From Geodermatophilus dictyosporus (GTDB taxonomy: Bacteria > Actinomycetota > Actinomycetes > Mycobacteriales > Geodermatophilaceae): a stretch of DNA of 64,000 bases. The stretch is from positions 248,001-312,000 of the forward strand of contig NZ_FOWQ01000003.1 in the NCBI RefSeq assembly GCF_900115505.1, given 5' to 3'. Positions 8,011-17,128 of the stretch are shown piece by piece. Positions within the stretch are counted from its first letter, which is position 1. Each line of letters begins with the position of its first letter. The position numbers were made by a program, and so were the translations under genes. The notes below the pieces were generated by a model, which was not told where the DNA came from, did no database searches, and saw nothing but the letters and a program-made list of their open reading frames with translations.

Positions 8011-8952
8011 GTGACCGCCATCGGGGACGTGCGCCGGCGGCGCATCGACGAGCTGGCCGCGCGCGCGGGGCAGGTGCCCGAGGGCGAGGGCGGCGTCTCG
8101 CTGACGAGGAGCGCCTTCCGGCGGCTGCGGCGCAACCCGGTGGCGATCCTCGGCGCGGTCATCGTGCTCGTGTTCCTCGTGGTGGCCGCGTTCGCACCGC
8201 TGCTGGCGCCCCGCGACCCGCTGGCGCAGACGCTGCTCAGCGAGATCCGGCCCGGCTTCATCCCCGGGGCCACGGCGGGCTTCCCGCTGGGCGCCGACGA
8301 GCTCGGCCGCGACCTGCTCTCCCGGCTGGTCGTCGGCTCCCGGCAGTCGCTGCTCATCGGTGTGGTGTCCACCGTGCTCGGCGTCGTCGTCGGCATGGCG
8401 CTGGGCGTCCTGGCCGGGGCCTTCGGCGGGTGGGTGGACACCGTCGTCATGCGCTTCATCGACATCCTGCTGTCGATCCCGAGCCTGCTGATGGCCATCA
8501 CCATCTCGGTGCTGCTGGGCCAGAACCAGTACGCGCTCATGATCGCCATCGCGGTCACCCAGGTGCCGGTCTTCGCCCGGCTGCTGCGCGGCTCGATGCT
8601 CGCGCAGCGCGGCAGCGACTACGCCCTCGCGGCGCAGGCGCTCGGCATCAAGCGGGGCCGGATCGTGTTCGGCCACGTCCTGCCCAACTCGCTGTCGCCG
8701 GTGATCGTGCAGGCCACGCTGTCGCTGGCGACGGCGATCATCGAGGCCGCGGCGCTGTCCTTCCTCGGCCTGGGAGACCCCGACCTCGCCCGGCCGGAGT
8801 GGGGCGCGATGCTGGCCAACGCCCAGCCGTTCCTGTCGGTCCGCCCGGAGCTGGCGATCTACCCGGCGCTGTGCATCATCGTCGTCGCGCTGGGCTTCAC
8901 GCTGCTGGGCGAGTCGCTGCGCGAGGCGCTCGACCCCAAGTTCCGGAGGTGA
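8011..8952 (+). CDS. ABC transporter permease, DppC type
   Basis: Second membrane subunit of the importer, 313 aa. It has an N-terminal cytoplasmic stretch, the family motif [15 protein letters not shown] at the first helix, the periplasmic [20 protein letters not shown] segment typical of DppC/OppC, and the EAA loop [17 protein letters not shown]. It ends [13 protein letters not shown], a common C-terminus in this family. Start GTG at 8011. The following ATPase start lies within 6 bases of its stop. Confidence 0.93.
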   Translation: MTAIGDVRRRRIDELAARAGQVPEGEGGVSLTRSAFRRLRRNPVAILGAVIVLVFLVVAAFAPLLAPRDPLAQTLLSEIRPGFIPGATAGFPLGADELGRDLLSRLVVGSRQSLLIGVVSTVLGVVVGMALGVLAGAFGGWVDTVVMRFIDILLSIPSLLMAITISVLLGQNQYALMIAIAVTQVPVFARLLRGSMLAQRGSDYALAAQALGIKRGRIVFGHVLPNSLSPVIVQATLSLATAIIEAAALSFLGLGDPDLARPEWGAMLANAQPFLSVRPELAIYPALCIIVVALGFTLLGESLREALDPKFRR

Positions 8953-8957
8953 CCGGC

Positions 8958-10028
8958 GTGATCATCGAGGACCTGCCACCGGACGCCGCCGACCGCAGCG
9001 GCCGGCCGGTGCTGGAGGTCGACGAGCTCACCGTGACCTTCCGCCGCCGGGGCGAGCAGCCGACCCGCGCCGTCGACGGGGTCAGCTTCGCCGTGGCCCC
9101 GGGGGAGACGGTCGGGCTGGTGGGGGAGTCCGGCTGCGGCAAGTCGGTCACCTCGCTGGCGGTGATGGGGCTGCTGCCCCGCCGCGGCGTGGAGGTCGGC
9201 GGCTCGGTGCGGCTCGACGGGCAGGAGCTCGTCGGCGCGCCGGACCGGACGCTGCGCGGGCTGCGCGGGGCGGACATGGCGATGGTGTTCCAGGACCCGC
9301 TGTCCTCGCTGAACCCCACCGTGCCGATCGGCACCCAGGTGACCGAGGTACTGCTCGAGCACCGGGAGCTGTCGCGCAAGGACGCCACCGCGCAGGCGAC
9401 CGACCTGCTCGACCGCGTCGGCATCCCCGACCCGGCCCGCCGGCTCAAGGAGTACCCGCACCAGCTCTCCGGCGGCATGCGGCAGCGGGCGCTCATCGCC
9501 ATGGCGCTGGCCTGCCGGCCGCGGCTGCTCATCGCCGACGAGCCGACGACGGCCCTCGACGTGACCATCCAGGCGCAGATCCTCGAGCTGCTGCGGGAGC
9601 TGGTCGTCGACTCCGGGACGGCGCTGGTGATGATCACCCACGACCTCGGCGTGGTCGCCGGCCTCTGCGACCGGGTGCACGTCATGTACTCCGGCCGGAT
9701 CATCGAGTCCGCCGACCGGCACGAGCTGTTCGCCCGGCCCCGCCAGCCCTACACCGGCGGGCTGCTGGCCTCGGTGCCGCGCCTCGACGGCGTGCGGGGC
9801 GCGCCGCTGCACCCGATCCGCGGGTCGGCCCGGGACGTGATCCCGTGGGCCGAGGGCTGCGCCTTCGCGCCGCGCTGCGACCACGCGCAGGACGACTGTC
9901 TCACCGAGGTCGCCGGCAGCACCGTCCCGCTCGAGTACGACGGGCCCGGCCGCGAGCTGCGCTGCCGCCACCCGCTCGAGTACCCGAGGTCCCCCGCGGG
10001 GGCCACTGCCGCCGGAGCCGCCCGATGA
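8958..10028 (+). CDS. Peptide-type ABC transporter ATP-binding protein, DppD type
   Basis: First ATPase of the importer, 356 aa. Walker A GESGCGKS lies at residues 56-63, the signature is LSGGMRQR, and Walker B is [12 protein letters not shown], with the switch His in MITHDLG. The C-terminal oligopeptide/dipeptide extension carries two cysteines ([14 protein letters not shown]), which in related transporters bind an Fe-S cluster or metal. GTG 8958 is preferred over GTG 8949 because GGAGG at 8945-8949 is correctly spaced for it. Overlaps the next gene by ATGA. Confidence 0.93.
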   Translation: MIIEDLPPDAADRSGRPVLEVDELTVTFRRRGEQPTRAVDGVSFAVAPGETVGLVGESGCGKSVTSLAVMGLLPRRGVEVGGSVRLDGQELVGAPDRTLRGLRGADMAMVFQDPLSSLNPTVPIGTQVTEVLLEHRELSRKDATAQATDLLDRVGIPDPARRLKEYPHQLSGGMRQRALIAMALACRPRLLIADEPTTALDVTIQAQILELLRELVVDSGTALVMITHDLGVVAGLCDRVHVMYSGRIIESADRHELFARPRQPYTGGLLASVPRLDGVRGAPLHPIRGSARDVIPWAEGCAFAPRCDHAQDDCLTEVAGSTVPLEYDGPGRELRCRHPLEYPRSPAGATAAGAAR

Positions 10029-11152
10029 CCGCCGACCCGCTGCTGCGCGTCGAGGGCCTGCAGGTCCACTTCCCGATCAAGCGGGGTGTGTTCGTCGACC
10101 GGACGGTCGGGCACGTGCGCGCCGTCGACGGCGTCGACCTCGCCGTCGACCGGGGGTCGACCTACGGCCTGGTCGGCGAGTCCGGCTGCGGGAAGTCGAC
10201 GCTGGGCCGCGCGGTGCTGCGGCTGGTCGAGCCGACCGCCGGGCAGGTGTGGTTCGACGGCACCGACGTCGCCTCGCTGTCCGGCGAGCCGCTGCGCAGG
10301 ATGCGGCGGCGCATGCAGATGGTGTTCCAGGACCCGCTGGGCAGCCTCGACCCGCGGCAGGACGTGGAGTCGCTGCTGTCCGAGCCGCTGCACGCGCACG
10401 GCCTCGGCGGCGGCAGGGCGGGCATCGCCGAGCGGGTGCGCACGCTGCTCGACGCCGTCGGCCTGCCCAGCGCCGCGCTGCGCCGCTACCCGCACGAGTT
10501 CTCCGGCGGGCAGCGGCAGCGCATCGGCATCGCCCGGGCGGTCGCGCTCGAGCCCGACCTGCTCATCGCCGACGAGCCGGTGTCGGCCCTCGACGTCAGC
10601 GTGCAGGCGCAGGTGCTCAACCTGCTCGAGGAGCTGCAGGAGCGGCTCGGGCTGACCTACCTGGTCATCGCGCACGACCTCGCCGTCGTCCGGCACATCA
10701 GCGACGTCGTCGGCGTCATGTACCTCGGGTCGCTGGTGGAGCAGGCGCCGGCCGACGTCCTCTACGAGCAGCCGCTGCACCCCTACACGCGGGCGCTGAT
10801 GAGCGCCGTGCCGGTGCCCGACCCCGTCGTGGAGGAGAACCGCGAGCGCATCCTGCTGGCCGGCGACCTGCCCTCCCCGGCGAACCCGCCCAGCGGCTGC
10901 CGGTTCCACACCCGCTGCCCCTGGCGGCAGGAGACCCGGTGCGACGACGAGGCGCCCGTGCTGCGCGAGCTCGGCACCGGGCACCTGGTCAGCTGCCACT
11001 GGGCGGAGGAGATCCGCGACGGCGTCCTCACCCCGCGCAGCGCGGAGGAGGTCGCCGCCACGATGGGCGTCTCGATCCGGGCGACGGGCGTGGAGAACCC
11101 GGAGAGCGACGCGCTGGTCCAGGGCCTCGACGCCCCGATCGAGCGGCGTTAG
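10025..11152 (+). CDS. Peptide-type ABC transporter ATP-binding protein, DppF type
   Basis: Second ATPase of the importer, 375 aa. It opens [18 protein letters not shown], a standard DppF/OppF start. Walker A is GESGCGKS, the signature FSGGQRQR and Walker [13 protein letters not shown]. The oligopeptide-type C-terminal domain has [15 protein letters not shown] (cysteines spaced as in the partner ATPase). ATG at 10025 overlaps the stop of the upstream ATPase by 4 bases, so the two are translationally coupled. The 3' end overlaps the convergent Rieske gene by 4 bases. Confidence 0.93.
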   Translation: MTADPLLRVEGLQVHFPIKRGVFVDRTVGHVRAVDGVDLAVDRGSTYGLVGESGCGKSTLGRAVLRLVEPTAGQVWFDGTDVASLSGEPLRRMRRRMQMVFQDPLGSLDPRQDVESLLSEPLHAHGLGGGRAGIAERVRTLLDAVGLPSAALRRYPHEFSGGQRQRIGIARAVALEPDLLIADEPVSALDVSVQAQVLNLLEELQERLGLTYLVIAHDLAVVRHISDVVGVMYLGSLVEQAPADVLYEQPLHPYTRALMSAVPVPDPVVEENRERILLAGDLPSPANPPSGCRFHTRCPWRQETRCDDEAPVLRELGTGHLVSCHWAEEIRDGVLTPRSAEEVAATMGVSIRATGVENPESDALVQGLDAPIERR

Positions 11153-11508
11153 CGCTCCACCACGACGTCGTCGCCGCGGCGCAGCGCGCGGCGGACCCGC
11201 AGCCGCAGCACCCTGGCGTAGCCGCGGACGAACTGGGTGTAGCCCGGGGTGGGGCCGTGGTAGCCGAGGAAGCCGCGCGGGCCCGCGACCATCTCGCCGG
11301 TGCGCACGTCGTAGCGGGCCCCGTGCCACGGGCAGACCAGGCAGCCGTCCGCGTCAATGCCGCCCTTCGACACGTCGGCCAGCTGGTGGCGGCAGCGCCG
11401 GGAGACGGCGAAGTACTCCCCGTCGCGGTTGCCGACCGCCCAGTTGCCCGCGCGGCGCACCGCCCCGGAGGGCAGCTGGCTGGCGGGGATGCGGTCGTCG
11501 TCGCTCAC
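11149..11508 (-). CDS. Rieske [2Fe-2S] domain protein
   Basis: Small soluble Rieske-type ferredoxin or oxygenase-associated protein, 119 aa. Cluster ligands are Cys39/His41 (CRHQLAD) and Cys59/His62 (CPWHGARYD), the normal C-x-H ... C-x2-H pattern. Residues after about 75 lack the usual strands and end in a basic stretch ([20 protein letters not shown]). No oxygenase or reductase lies next to it, so the redox partner is unknown. It converges with the ABC transporter, with a 4-base overlap. Confidence 0.88.
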   Translation of the reverse strand: MSDDDRIPASQLPSGAVRRAGNWAVGNRDGEYFAVSRRCRHQLADVSKGGIDADGCLVCPWHGARYDVRTGEMVAGPRGFLGYHGPTPGYTQFVRGYARVLRLRVRRALRRGDDVVVER

Positions 11509-11612
11509 GGGTCCTCCTCGGGCCGGGTCTGGGCTGACCGTCCCCTACCCGGTCGTGCGCGTCCTACCCGGCCGGGCTGCCCCGGCGGCGCGGCCGACCT
11601 AGGGTCGGTCCC

Positions 11613-13706
11613 GTGCGCCGGCTGATGGGGGTCCTCGCCGTCGCGGCGGTGCTGCTGCTCGCCGGGGGCGGCCCGGCCCTGGCGGAGGTGCCGTTCCGCG
11701 CGCCGCAGGAGGTGACCGACCTTGTCGGCGCGCTCGGCGGCGACACCGACCGGGTGCAGCGGGCCGTCGACGAGCGGCAGGCCGAGGACGGCACCCAGGT
11801 GTTCGTCGTCTACGTGTCCTCCTTCGACGGGCTGGAGTCCGGTGAGTGGGCCCGGCGGACGGCGGGGCTGTCGGGCCTGGGCCGCACCGACGTGCTGCTC
11901 GCCGTGGCGGTGGACGACCGGCAGTACGGCTACTGGGTCGACGACGCCTTCCCCCAGGACACCGCCGGGATCGACGCCTTCCTCGCCGCCGACGTCGAGC
12001 CGGAGCTGGCCGCCGACGACTGGGCCGGCGCGGCGGTCGCCTTCGCCGGCGGGATCGGCGAGGGAGCCTCGACGTCCACGTCGTCCACGTCGTCCACGTC
12101 GTCCTCGTCGGGGTCCTCGGGCTCGGGCGCCACCACGGCCGCGGTGGTCGGCGGCATCGCCGTCCTCGGGGGCGGGGCGTACCTGGTGGCGCGCTCGCGG
12201 CGCCGGCGGCGGGAGGCGCAGCCCCCGCCGACGCGGCGGCTGGAGCGGCCCGACCCCTACGCCGGCGTCCCCACCGAGGAGCTGCAGGGCCGGGCCAGTG
12301 CCGCGCTGCTCGAGCTCGACGAGGCGGTGAAGACCTCCCAGCTCGACCTGGACTTCGCGCGGCTGCAGTACGGCGAGGCCGCCGTCGCGGGGTTCGGCGA
12401 GGCGCTGGCGCAGTCGCGGCAGGAGCTCACCCGCGCCTTCACGCTGCGCCAGCAGCTCGACGACGAGGTGGCCGAGGACGAGCCGACCCGGCGCGCGCTG
12501 GTGACCGGGATCCTGCAGCTGACCTCGGCCGCCGACGAGCGGCTCGACGCGCAGGCGGAGGCCTTCGCCGAGCTGCGCGACCTCGAGCGCACCGCGCCGC
12601 AGGTGCTCGAGGGGCTGGCGCCGCGGGTCACCGCGCTGCACGGCCGGCTGCCGCAGGACGAGGAGCGGGCGGCCCGGCTGCAGCGCCGCTACGCCCCCTC
12701 GGCGCTCGCGCCGGTGGCCGGCAACCTCGACCAGGCCCGCGCGCGGCTGGCCGCCGCCGAGCAGGAGGTCGCCGAGGCCCGCGCCGCGCTGGACGCCGGC
12801 CGGCCGGGCGAGGCCGTGGGCGACCTGCGCGCCGCGGAGGACGCGCTCGCGCAGGTGGGCACCCTGCTCGACGCCGTCGGCCGGCTCGAGCGGGACCTCG
12901 AGGACGCCGCCGCACGCCTCCCGGCAGTGCGCGCGGAGACCGAGGAGGACCTCGCCGAGGCCCGGGCGCTGGTGGCCGCCGGGGACGCCCGCGGGCTGCG
13001 GCCGCAGATCGCCCGTGCCGAGGCCGCCCTGGCCGCCGCGGACGAGGCGATGGCCGCCGGCGGCGGCACCCTCCCCGACCCGCTGGCCGCGCTCCGCCGC
13101 CTGGAGGAGGCGGGCCTGGCGCTGGAGCAGGCGCTGACCGTGGCCCGGGACGCGCAGACCCGCGCACGGCGGGCCGCGGCCGCGCTCGACCAGACGCTGC
13201 TGCGCGCCCGCTCCACGGTGGCCGCGGCGGCCGACTTCGTCGCCACCCGGCGCGGGGCGGTCGGGCCCGAGGCGCGCACCCGGCTCGCCGAGGCCCAGCG
13301 CCACCTCGACGTCGCCGCCGGCACCGGCCGCACCGACCCCGAGGGCGCGCTGCGCGAGGCCCAGCTGGCCGACCAGCTGGCCCAGCAGGCGCTGCAGCTC
13401 GCGCAGGACGACGTCGCCACCTGGTCCGGCGGCTACGGCGGCGGCGGGTACGGCGGCGGGTACGGGAGTGGGTACGGACCGGGCTACGCGCCCGGCTACG
13501 GCGGCCGCGGGGGCGTGGACCTCGGCAGCCTCGTGCTCGGCGGCATCCTGGCCGGCGGCATGCGCGGGGGGATCAGCGGTGGCGGCGGTCTCGGCGGCGG
13601 TCTCGGCGGCGGTCTCGGCGGCGGCTTCGGCGGTGGCGGCCGGCCGCGGGGTGGCGGGTTCGGCGGCTCGCGCAGCCGCGGGCGCTCCGGCGGCGGCCGC
13701 TTCTGA
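11613..13706 (+). CDS. TPM-domain secreted/membrane protein with long coiled coil and Gly-rich tail
   Basis: TPM (TLP18.3/Psb32/MOLO-1) family, 697 aa. Signal peptide at 1-24, TPM domain at about 25-165 (GTQVFVVYVSSFDGLESGEWA; LLAVAVDDRQYGYWVDD), a Thr/Ser spacer, then a membrane segment at about 174-192 followed by RSRRRRRE. A long Ala/Glu/Arg/Leu-rich coiled coil fills about 210-600, and the last ~85 residues are Gly/Tyr-rich then Gly-rich (GGGYGGGYGSGYGPGYAPG). The domain probably faces outside, with the coiled coil inside. TAGGGT at 11600-11605 lies 7 bases before the GTG. Function is unknown; members are linked to membrane-protein quality control. Confidence 0.85.
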   Translation: MRRLMGVLAVAAVLLLAGGGPALAEVPFRAPQEVTDLVGALGGDTDRVQRAVDERQAEDGTQVFVVYVSSFDGLESGEWARRTAGLSGLGRTDVLLAVAVDDRQYGYWVDDAFPQDTAGIDAFLAADVEPELAADDWAGAAVAFAGGIGEGASTSTSSTSSTSSSSGSSGSGATTAAVVGGIAVLGGGAYLVARSRRRRREAQPPPTRRLERPDPYAGVPTEELQGRASAALLELDEAVKTSQLDLDFARLQYGEAAVAGFGEALAQSRQELTRAFTLRQQLDDEVAEDEPTRRALVTGILQLTSAADERLDAQAEAFAELRDLERTAPQVLEGLAPRVTALHGRLPQDEERAARLQRRYAPSALAPVAGNLDQARARLAAAEQEVAEARAALDAGRPGEAVGDLRAAEDALAQVGTLLDAVGRLERDLEDAAARLPAVRAETEEDLAEARALVAAGDARGLRPQIARAEAALAAADEAMAAGGGTLPDPLAALRRLEEAGLALEQALTVARDAQTRARRAAAALDQTLLRARSTVAAAADFVATRRGAVGPEARTRLAEAQRHLDVAAGTGRTDPEGALREAQLADQLAQQALQLAQDDVATWSGGYGGGGYGGGYGSGYGPGYAPGYGGRGGVDLGSLVLGGILAGGMRGGISGGGGLGGGLGGGLGGGFGGGGRPRGGGFGGSRSRGRSGGGRF

Positions 13707-13744
13707 CGCGGGTGCCCCGCGACGACCAGGTGACCTGATCGTCG

Positions 13745-13802
13745 CGCGTCCTCCCCGACGGTGGGCGGTGGGGGAGGACGCGTTGCGGTGGGGGAGGACG
13801 CG
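13745..13802. repeat. Inverted repeat with duplicated right arm
   Basis: CGCGTCCTCCCC at 13745-13756 can pair with GGGGAGGACGCG at 13771-13782 and equally with a second copy at 13791-13802. The right arm lies in a direct repeat of GCGGTGGGGGAGGACGCG (13765-13782 and 13785-13802). It follows the TPM gene and may act as its terminator with two alternative folds. Confidence 0.6.
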
Positions 13803-13876
13803 CACACCGCGTGCCGAGGGCTGGGAACCGTCGGTGCCGGGTGGGACGGTGCTCCCCCCGACACCGAGGAGGCACC

Positions 13877-14638
13877 ATGCCCACCCGCGACACCCCCTGG
13901 CCCGACGGCACGCCCTGCTGGATCGACTACGGCGCCTCCGACCTCCCCGCGGCCAAGGCCTTCTACGGCGAGCTGCTCGGCTGGGACTGGACGGCCGACA
14001 GCCCCGAGTTCGGCGGGTACGTCAACGCGCTCAGGAACGGCCGGCAGGCCGCCGGTCTCGGCCCGCTGATGGACCCGGGCGCCTCGCCCTCGTGGACGAC
14101 GTACTTCGCGACCAGCGACGCGGCGGCCACCTGCGACCGCATCCGCGCGGCCGGCGGCACCGTCGTCGTCGAGCCGATGGAGGTCGGGCCGATGGGCACG
14201 ATGGTCGTGGCCCGCGACCCGCAGGGCAACCAGTTCGGCCTGTGGCAGGCCGGCACCCACACCGGCGTGCAGGTGTACGGCGAGCCCGGCTCGCTGGTGT
14301 GGAACGACGCCGCGGTCGACGACCCCGCCGCCGCGCGCGAGTTCTACGCCGCGGTCTTCGACTTCACCTACGAGGAGGTCCCGGGGGCCGAGGGCTACAC
14401 CACCTTCGCGACCGCCGACCGGCCGCTGGGCGGGCTCGGCGGCACCAGCCCGGGCGTGCCCACGGGGTGGGCCACCTGCTTCGGCGTCGCCTCCACCGAC
14501 GACACCGTCGCCGCGGTCGAGGCCGCCGGCGGCAAGGTCACCATGGCCCCGATGGACACCGAGTTCGGCCGGTTCGCCGTCCTCACCGATCCGTGGGGCG
14601 CGGTCCTCACGGTGATGCAGGAGCCTTCGGCGGCCTGA
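13877..14638 (+). CDS. Double-VOC (glyoxalase-fold) protein, Cfp30B-like
   Basis: Two vicinal-oxygen-chelate domains in one 253-aa chain, at about 10-125 and 135-250. Both repeats have WIDYGASDLPAAKAFYGELLGW-like openings (second: LVWNDAAVDDPAAAREFYAAVF) and end with a D-P-x-G-x strand (RDPQGNQFGLWQAG; TDPWGAVLTVMQE). The layout matches the mycobacterial 27-kDa antigen Cfp30B. Not all canonical metal ligands are obvious, so an enzymatic role is uncertain. ATG 13877 follows GAGGAGG. It ends in a strong hairpin shared with the convergent gene. Confidence 0.85.
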   Translation: MPTRDTPWPDGTPCWIDYGASDLPAAKAFYGELLGWDWTADSPEFGGYVNALRNGRQAAGLGPLMDPGASPSWTTYFATSDAAATCDRIRAAGGTVVVEPMEVGPMGTMVVARDPQGNQFGLWQAGTHTGVQVYGEPGSLVWNDAAVDDPAAAREFYAAVFDFTYEEVPGAEGYTTFATADRPLGGLGGTSPGVPTGWATCFGVASTDDTVAAVEAAGGKVTMAPMDTEFGRFAVLTDPWGAVLTVMQEPSAA

Positions 14639-14643
14639 GCGGC

Positions 14644-14681
14644 GGCCCGGGCCGGCGCGCGGGGACGCGCCGGCCGGGGCC
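14644..14681. terminator. Bidirectional terminator-like hairpin
   Basis: GGCCCGGGCCGGCGCG (14644-14659) pairs with CGCGCCGGCCGGGGCC (14666-14681) with one mismatch and a six-base loop. It sits between convergent genes and has no T-tract. Confidence 0.6.
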
Positions 14682-14683
14682 GG

Positions 14684-15112
14684 TCACCCGGACAGCTGGC
14701 CGTAGGTGTGCGTGGGCGCGAACCGGACGACGAGCCGCCGGTCGGCGACCATCGCCCGCCGGTAGTCGTCCCAGTCCTCGTGCTCGCCGGAGACACCGCG
14801 GTAGTAGGCGACGAGCTCGTCGACCGTGGCGTCGTGCGGGTCGGCGGCCACCGGGGTGAGCTCGGCGGTGCCCTCGACGGCCACCCAGGACCAGAAGTCC
14901 GGCGACGACACGTGCAGGGTCACCCGCGGGTCGGCCAGCAGGTTGCGGGTCTTGGCGCGGTCGGCGGTCACCGACACCCGGAACAGCCGCTGCGCCGGGT
15001 CGTAGGCGTAGCCGACGTTGGACAGCTGCGGGCGGCCGTCGCGTTTGACCGTGGCCAGCACCCCCCAGCGGTGCTCGGCGAGGAAGGCGAGGTGCCGGTC
15101 GTCGGCGGTCAC
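14684..15112 (-). CDS. PPOX-class F420-dependent oxidoreductase-like protein
   Basis: Split-barrel flavin/F420-binding fold of the pyridoxamine-5'-phosphate-oxidase superfamily, 142 aa. Typical segments are LAEHRWGVLATVKRDGRPQL, SNVGYAYDP, VSVTADRAKTRNLLADPRV and a C-terminal RLVVRFAPTHTYGQLSG. Actinobacterial members of this type reduce substrates with F420H2; the substrate is not evident. GTG 15112 is chosen because it overlaps the pirin stop by 4 bases (GTGA) and removes an unrelated basic N-terminal extension. Likely co-transcribed with the upstream pirin gene. Confidence 0.82.
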   Translation of the reverse strand: MTADDRHLAFLAEHRWGVLATVKRDGRPQLSNVGYAYDPAQRLFRVSVTADRAKTRNLLADPRVTLHVSSPDFWSWVAVEGTAELTPVAADPHDATVDELVAYYRGVSGEHEDWDDYRRAMVADRRLVVRFAPTHTYGQLSG

Positions 15113-16077
15113 CGGACCCGCCCCCGGGCCTTGAGCGGCACCGGCGGCAGGGCCGGGGCGAGCTGGCGGTCGCCCTCGTACCCCTCGACGGCGCCGAAGC
15201 GGGTGTCCTCGGCGTTCCACTGCTCGGCGTAGGACGCGATCTCCTCACCCGAGCGGCCGACGAAGTTCCACCACATGACCAGGCGCTCCTCGAACGGCTC
15301 GCCGCCGAGCAGCAGCAGCTTCGTGGCCGCCTCGGTCCGGATCCGCACCGACCGGCGGCCGGTGCCGAGGTAGACCATCGCGCCGTGGGCCAGGGGTGCG
15401 CCCTCGACGTCGGCCCCGCCGGAGGCGCCGAGCAGGGCGTGCTCGAAGTCCGGCTCCAGCGGCAGCTCGACGTCGGTGCCGGCGGCCAGGTCCAGGTCGA
15501 CGCCGAGGATCGGCGTGTGCGCCGTCCCCGGCGACGTCGCCCCGCCGAAGGACCCCATCAGCACGGTGGCGGTGACGCCGTCGGAGTCGAACCCCGGCAG
15601 TGCGGCGTGGTGCTCGAAGGCGGGCGCGGTGTCGCGCGCGGAGTCGGGCAGCGCCACCCAGAGCTGGGCTCCGTGCAGGTACCGGGGGTGGGGCACCGGC
15701 GACTGCTCCGAGTGCGCGATGCCGTGCCCGGCGGTCATCAGCGCCAGCTGCCCGGGCCCGAAGGTGACGTCGCTGCCCAGGGAGTCGTGGTGGTGCACGG
15801 TGCCCTGCAGCAGCCAGGACACCGTCTGCAGCCCGGTGTGCGGGTGCGGCGAGACCTGCATGCCCGGGCCGTCGGCGACGTCGTCGGGGCCGTAGTGGTC
15901 GACGAAGGCCCAGGCGCCGACCATCCGCCGGCCGAGCGTGGGCAGCAGCCGGCGGACCACCGTGCCCTCGCCCAGCGGCACCTGCTTGCCGGGCAGCAGG
16001 TCGAGGGCGGGGCCCGCGGTCGTGTCGGCCAGGCCGCCGACCTCGCGCGGCGCGGGGCGGGGTTCGGTGTTGCTCAT
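15109..16077 (-). CDS. Pirin-family protein 1
   Basis: Bicupin of the pirin family, 322 aa. The metal site motif in the N-terminal cupin is present: DHYGPDD, then HPHTGLQTVSWLLQG and HHHDSLG, with TAGHGIAHSEQSP carrying the last ligands. Some bacterial pirins act as quercetin 2,3-dioxygenases, others as redox-linked regulators, so the activity cannot be assigned. The C-terminal cupin is about residues 175-290. A second pirin lies at 17129-18118 with only moderate resemblance. Confidence 0.88.
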   Translation of the reverse strand: MSNTEPRPAPREVGGLADTTAGPALDLLPGKQVPLGEGTVVRRLLPTLGRRMVGAWAFVDHYGPDDVADGPGMQVSPHPHTGLQTVSWLLQGTVHHHDSLGSDVTFGPGQLALMTAGHGIAHSEQSPVPHPRYLHGAQLWVALPDSARDTAPAFEHHAALPGFDSDGVTATVLMGSFGGATSPGTAHTPILGVDLDLAAGTDVELPLEPDFEHALLGASGGADVEGAPLAHGAMVYLGTGRRSVRIRTEAATKLLLLGGEPFEERLVMWWNFVGRSGEEIASYAEQWNAEDTRFGAVEGYEGDRQLAPALPPVPLKARGRVR

Positions 16078-16105
16078 GGCGCGGGCCTCCAGGGGGCGCG
16101 GCGGG

Positions 16106-17017
16106 TCATCGGGGTTCGGGTGCGTCCGGGCAGCGCAGCGCCGCCAGGTCCCAGCCGGCGCGCCGGGCGCCGGCGGCGTAGGCGCTCTCCAGGAAGTCCA
16201 GGACGGTGGCGCGCGGGTCGGCCGCCGTCCGCACGTCCTCGTAGGGCAGCAGCGCGAGGTGGGCGCCGCGGCTGTCGATCCAGCGGGCAGCGGCCGGCCG
16301 CAGCGGCTCCTCGGCCAGGCCCGCGGGCTCCGGGGCGGTGTAGGAGTAGAACGCGGGCTCCGGGACCCGCTCGTCGCCGAACCAGAACCCCGCGCTGATC
16401 ACCTCGTGCGAGTAGGCCTCGCGGGTGACCGGGTCGACCGCCTCCGGCTGCTCCACCCGCCGGTCGGAGAAGCGGGTGACGGCGAGGTCGAAGGTGTGCC
16501 AGAAGTGGTGCACCGGGCTGGTCTTGGCGTAGCTGCGGCCGGCGAACTCCTCGAGCACCTGGGCCACCTGGCCGAGCACCACCCAGTAGCGGGTGACCGC
16601 GGCACGGTCGTAGGCGGCGTGCTGCTCGTCCTCGGCGAACGGCGTGCGGTCAGCCAGGTCGAACGGGACGGGCAGCTCGACGGTCGAGGGCAGGCCGAGC
16701 CCCGACAGGGTGTCGAGCAGCTGCCGGTAGAACGCCGCCACGCTCAGGCCGGGCAGCGGGAACGACGCCCGCCGTCCGTCGTCCACCGACACCTCCAGCC
16801 GGTGGTCGACCAGGTCGAGGTCGACGGCGAAGACGGGGTCGAAGCCCATCGGCCGGGTGGTCAGGCCCCGGCCGGTGAGGTGGAGCGGGACGTGCCACCA
16901 ATGGTTGCGCCGCGGGGCGTTGGCCAGCCGCAGCTTGCCGAGGACCTGCAGGAAGCGGTGCAGGGTGTCCTTGGTGTCGGACCACTCGGCCAGCGGGACG
17001 GGCGGGAAGACGGGCAC
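16106..17017 (-). CDS. DUF5996-family protein
   Basis: Recognised as a DUF5996-type protein, about 300 residues long; its biochemical role is unknown. The 303-aa product has conserved-looking blocks near the N-terminus (PLAEWSDTKDTLHRFLQVLG), a central NHWWHVPLHLTGRGL, HHFWHTFDLAVTRFS, SHEVISAGFWFGDE, and AFYSYTAPEP with LLPYEDVR near the end. Clustered His and Trp in NHWWHVPL and HHFWHTFD suggest a metal or cofactor site (inference). GTG 17017 follows CAGGAG at good spacing; an in-frame start further upstream has no such site. It lies between two pirin genes. Confidence 0.75.
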   Translation of the reverse strand: MPVFPPVPLAEWSDTKDTLHRFLQVLGKLRLANAPRRNHWWHVPLHLTGRGLTTRPMGFDPVFAVDLDLVDHRLEVSVDDGRRASFPLPGLSVAAFYRQLLDTLSGLGLPSTVELPVPFDLADRTPFAEDEQHAAYDRAAVTRYWVVLGQVAQVLEEFAGRSYAKTSPVHHFWHTFDLAVTRFSDRRVEQPEAVDPVTREAYSHEVISAGFWFGDERVPEPAFYSYTAPEPAGLAEEPLRPAAARWIDSRGAHLALLPYEDVRTAADPRATVLDFLESAYAAGARRAGWDLAALRCPDAPEPR

Positions 17018-17056
17018 GGCGGCTCCTGGCGTCGCAGATCGGCTGGCGGCCAGCAT

Positions 17057-17098
17057 GCAGTCCCCGGCGGCGGCGCGGAAGCCGCCACCGGGGGCTGC
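17057..17098 (-). terminator. Hairpin after pirin 2
   Basis: GCAGTCCCCGGCGGC at 17057-17071 pairs with GCCGCCACCGGGGGCTGC at 17081-17098 with a small bulge. It lies just past the stop of the second pirin gene on the minus strand and is a likely terminator, without a T-tract. Confidence 0.5.
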
Positions 17099-17099
17099 A

Positions 17100-17127
17100 C
17101 TCACCGGTCGGCGCTCACCGGTCGGTG
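17100..17127. repeat. Two 14-bp direct repeats at the pirin 2 stop
   Basis: CTCACCGGTCGGCG (17100-17113) and CTCACCGGTCGGTG (17114-17127) are adjacent direct repeats, followed by a third partial CTCAC that contains the stop codon. Probably a local slippage duplication. Confidence 0.7.
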
Positions 17128-17128
17128 C

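Noticed and set aside
13438-13680. Gly-rich repeated DNA at the end of the TPM gene as a separate repeat element
   Set aside because: It is explained by GGG/GYG codon repeats in the reading frame, which stays open to 13706.
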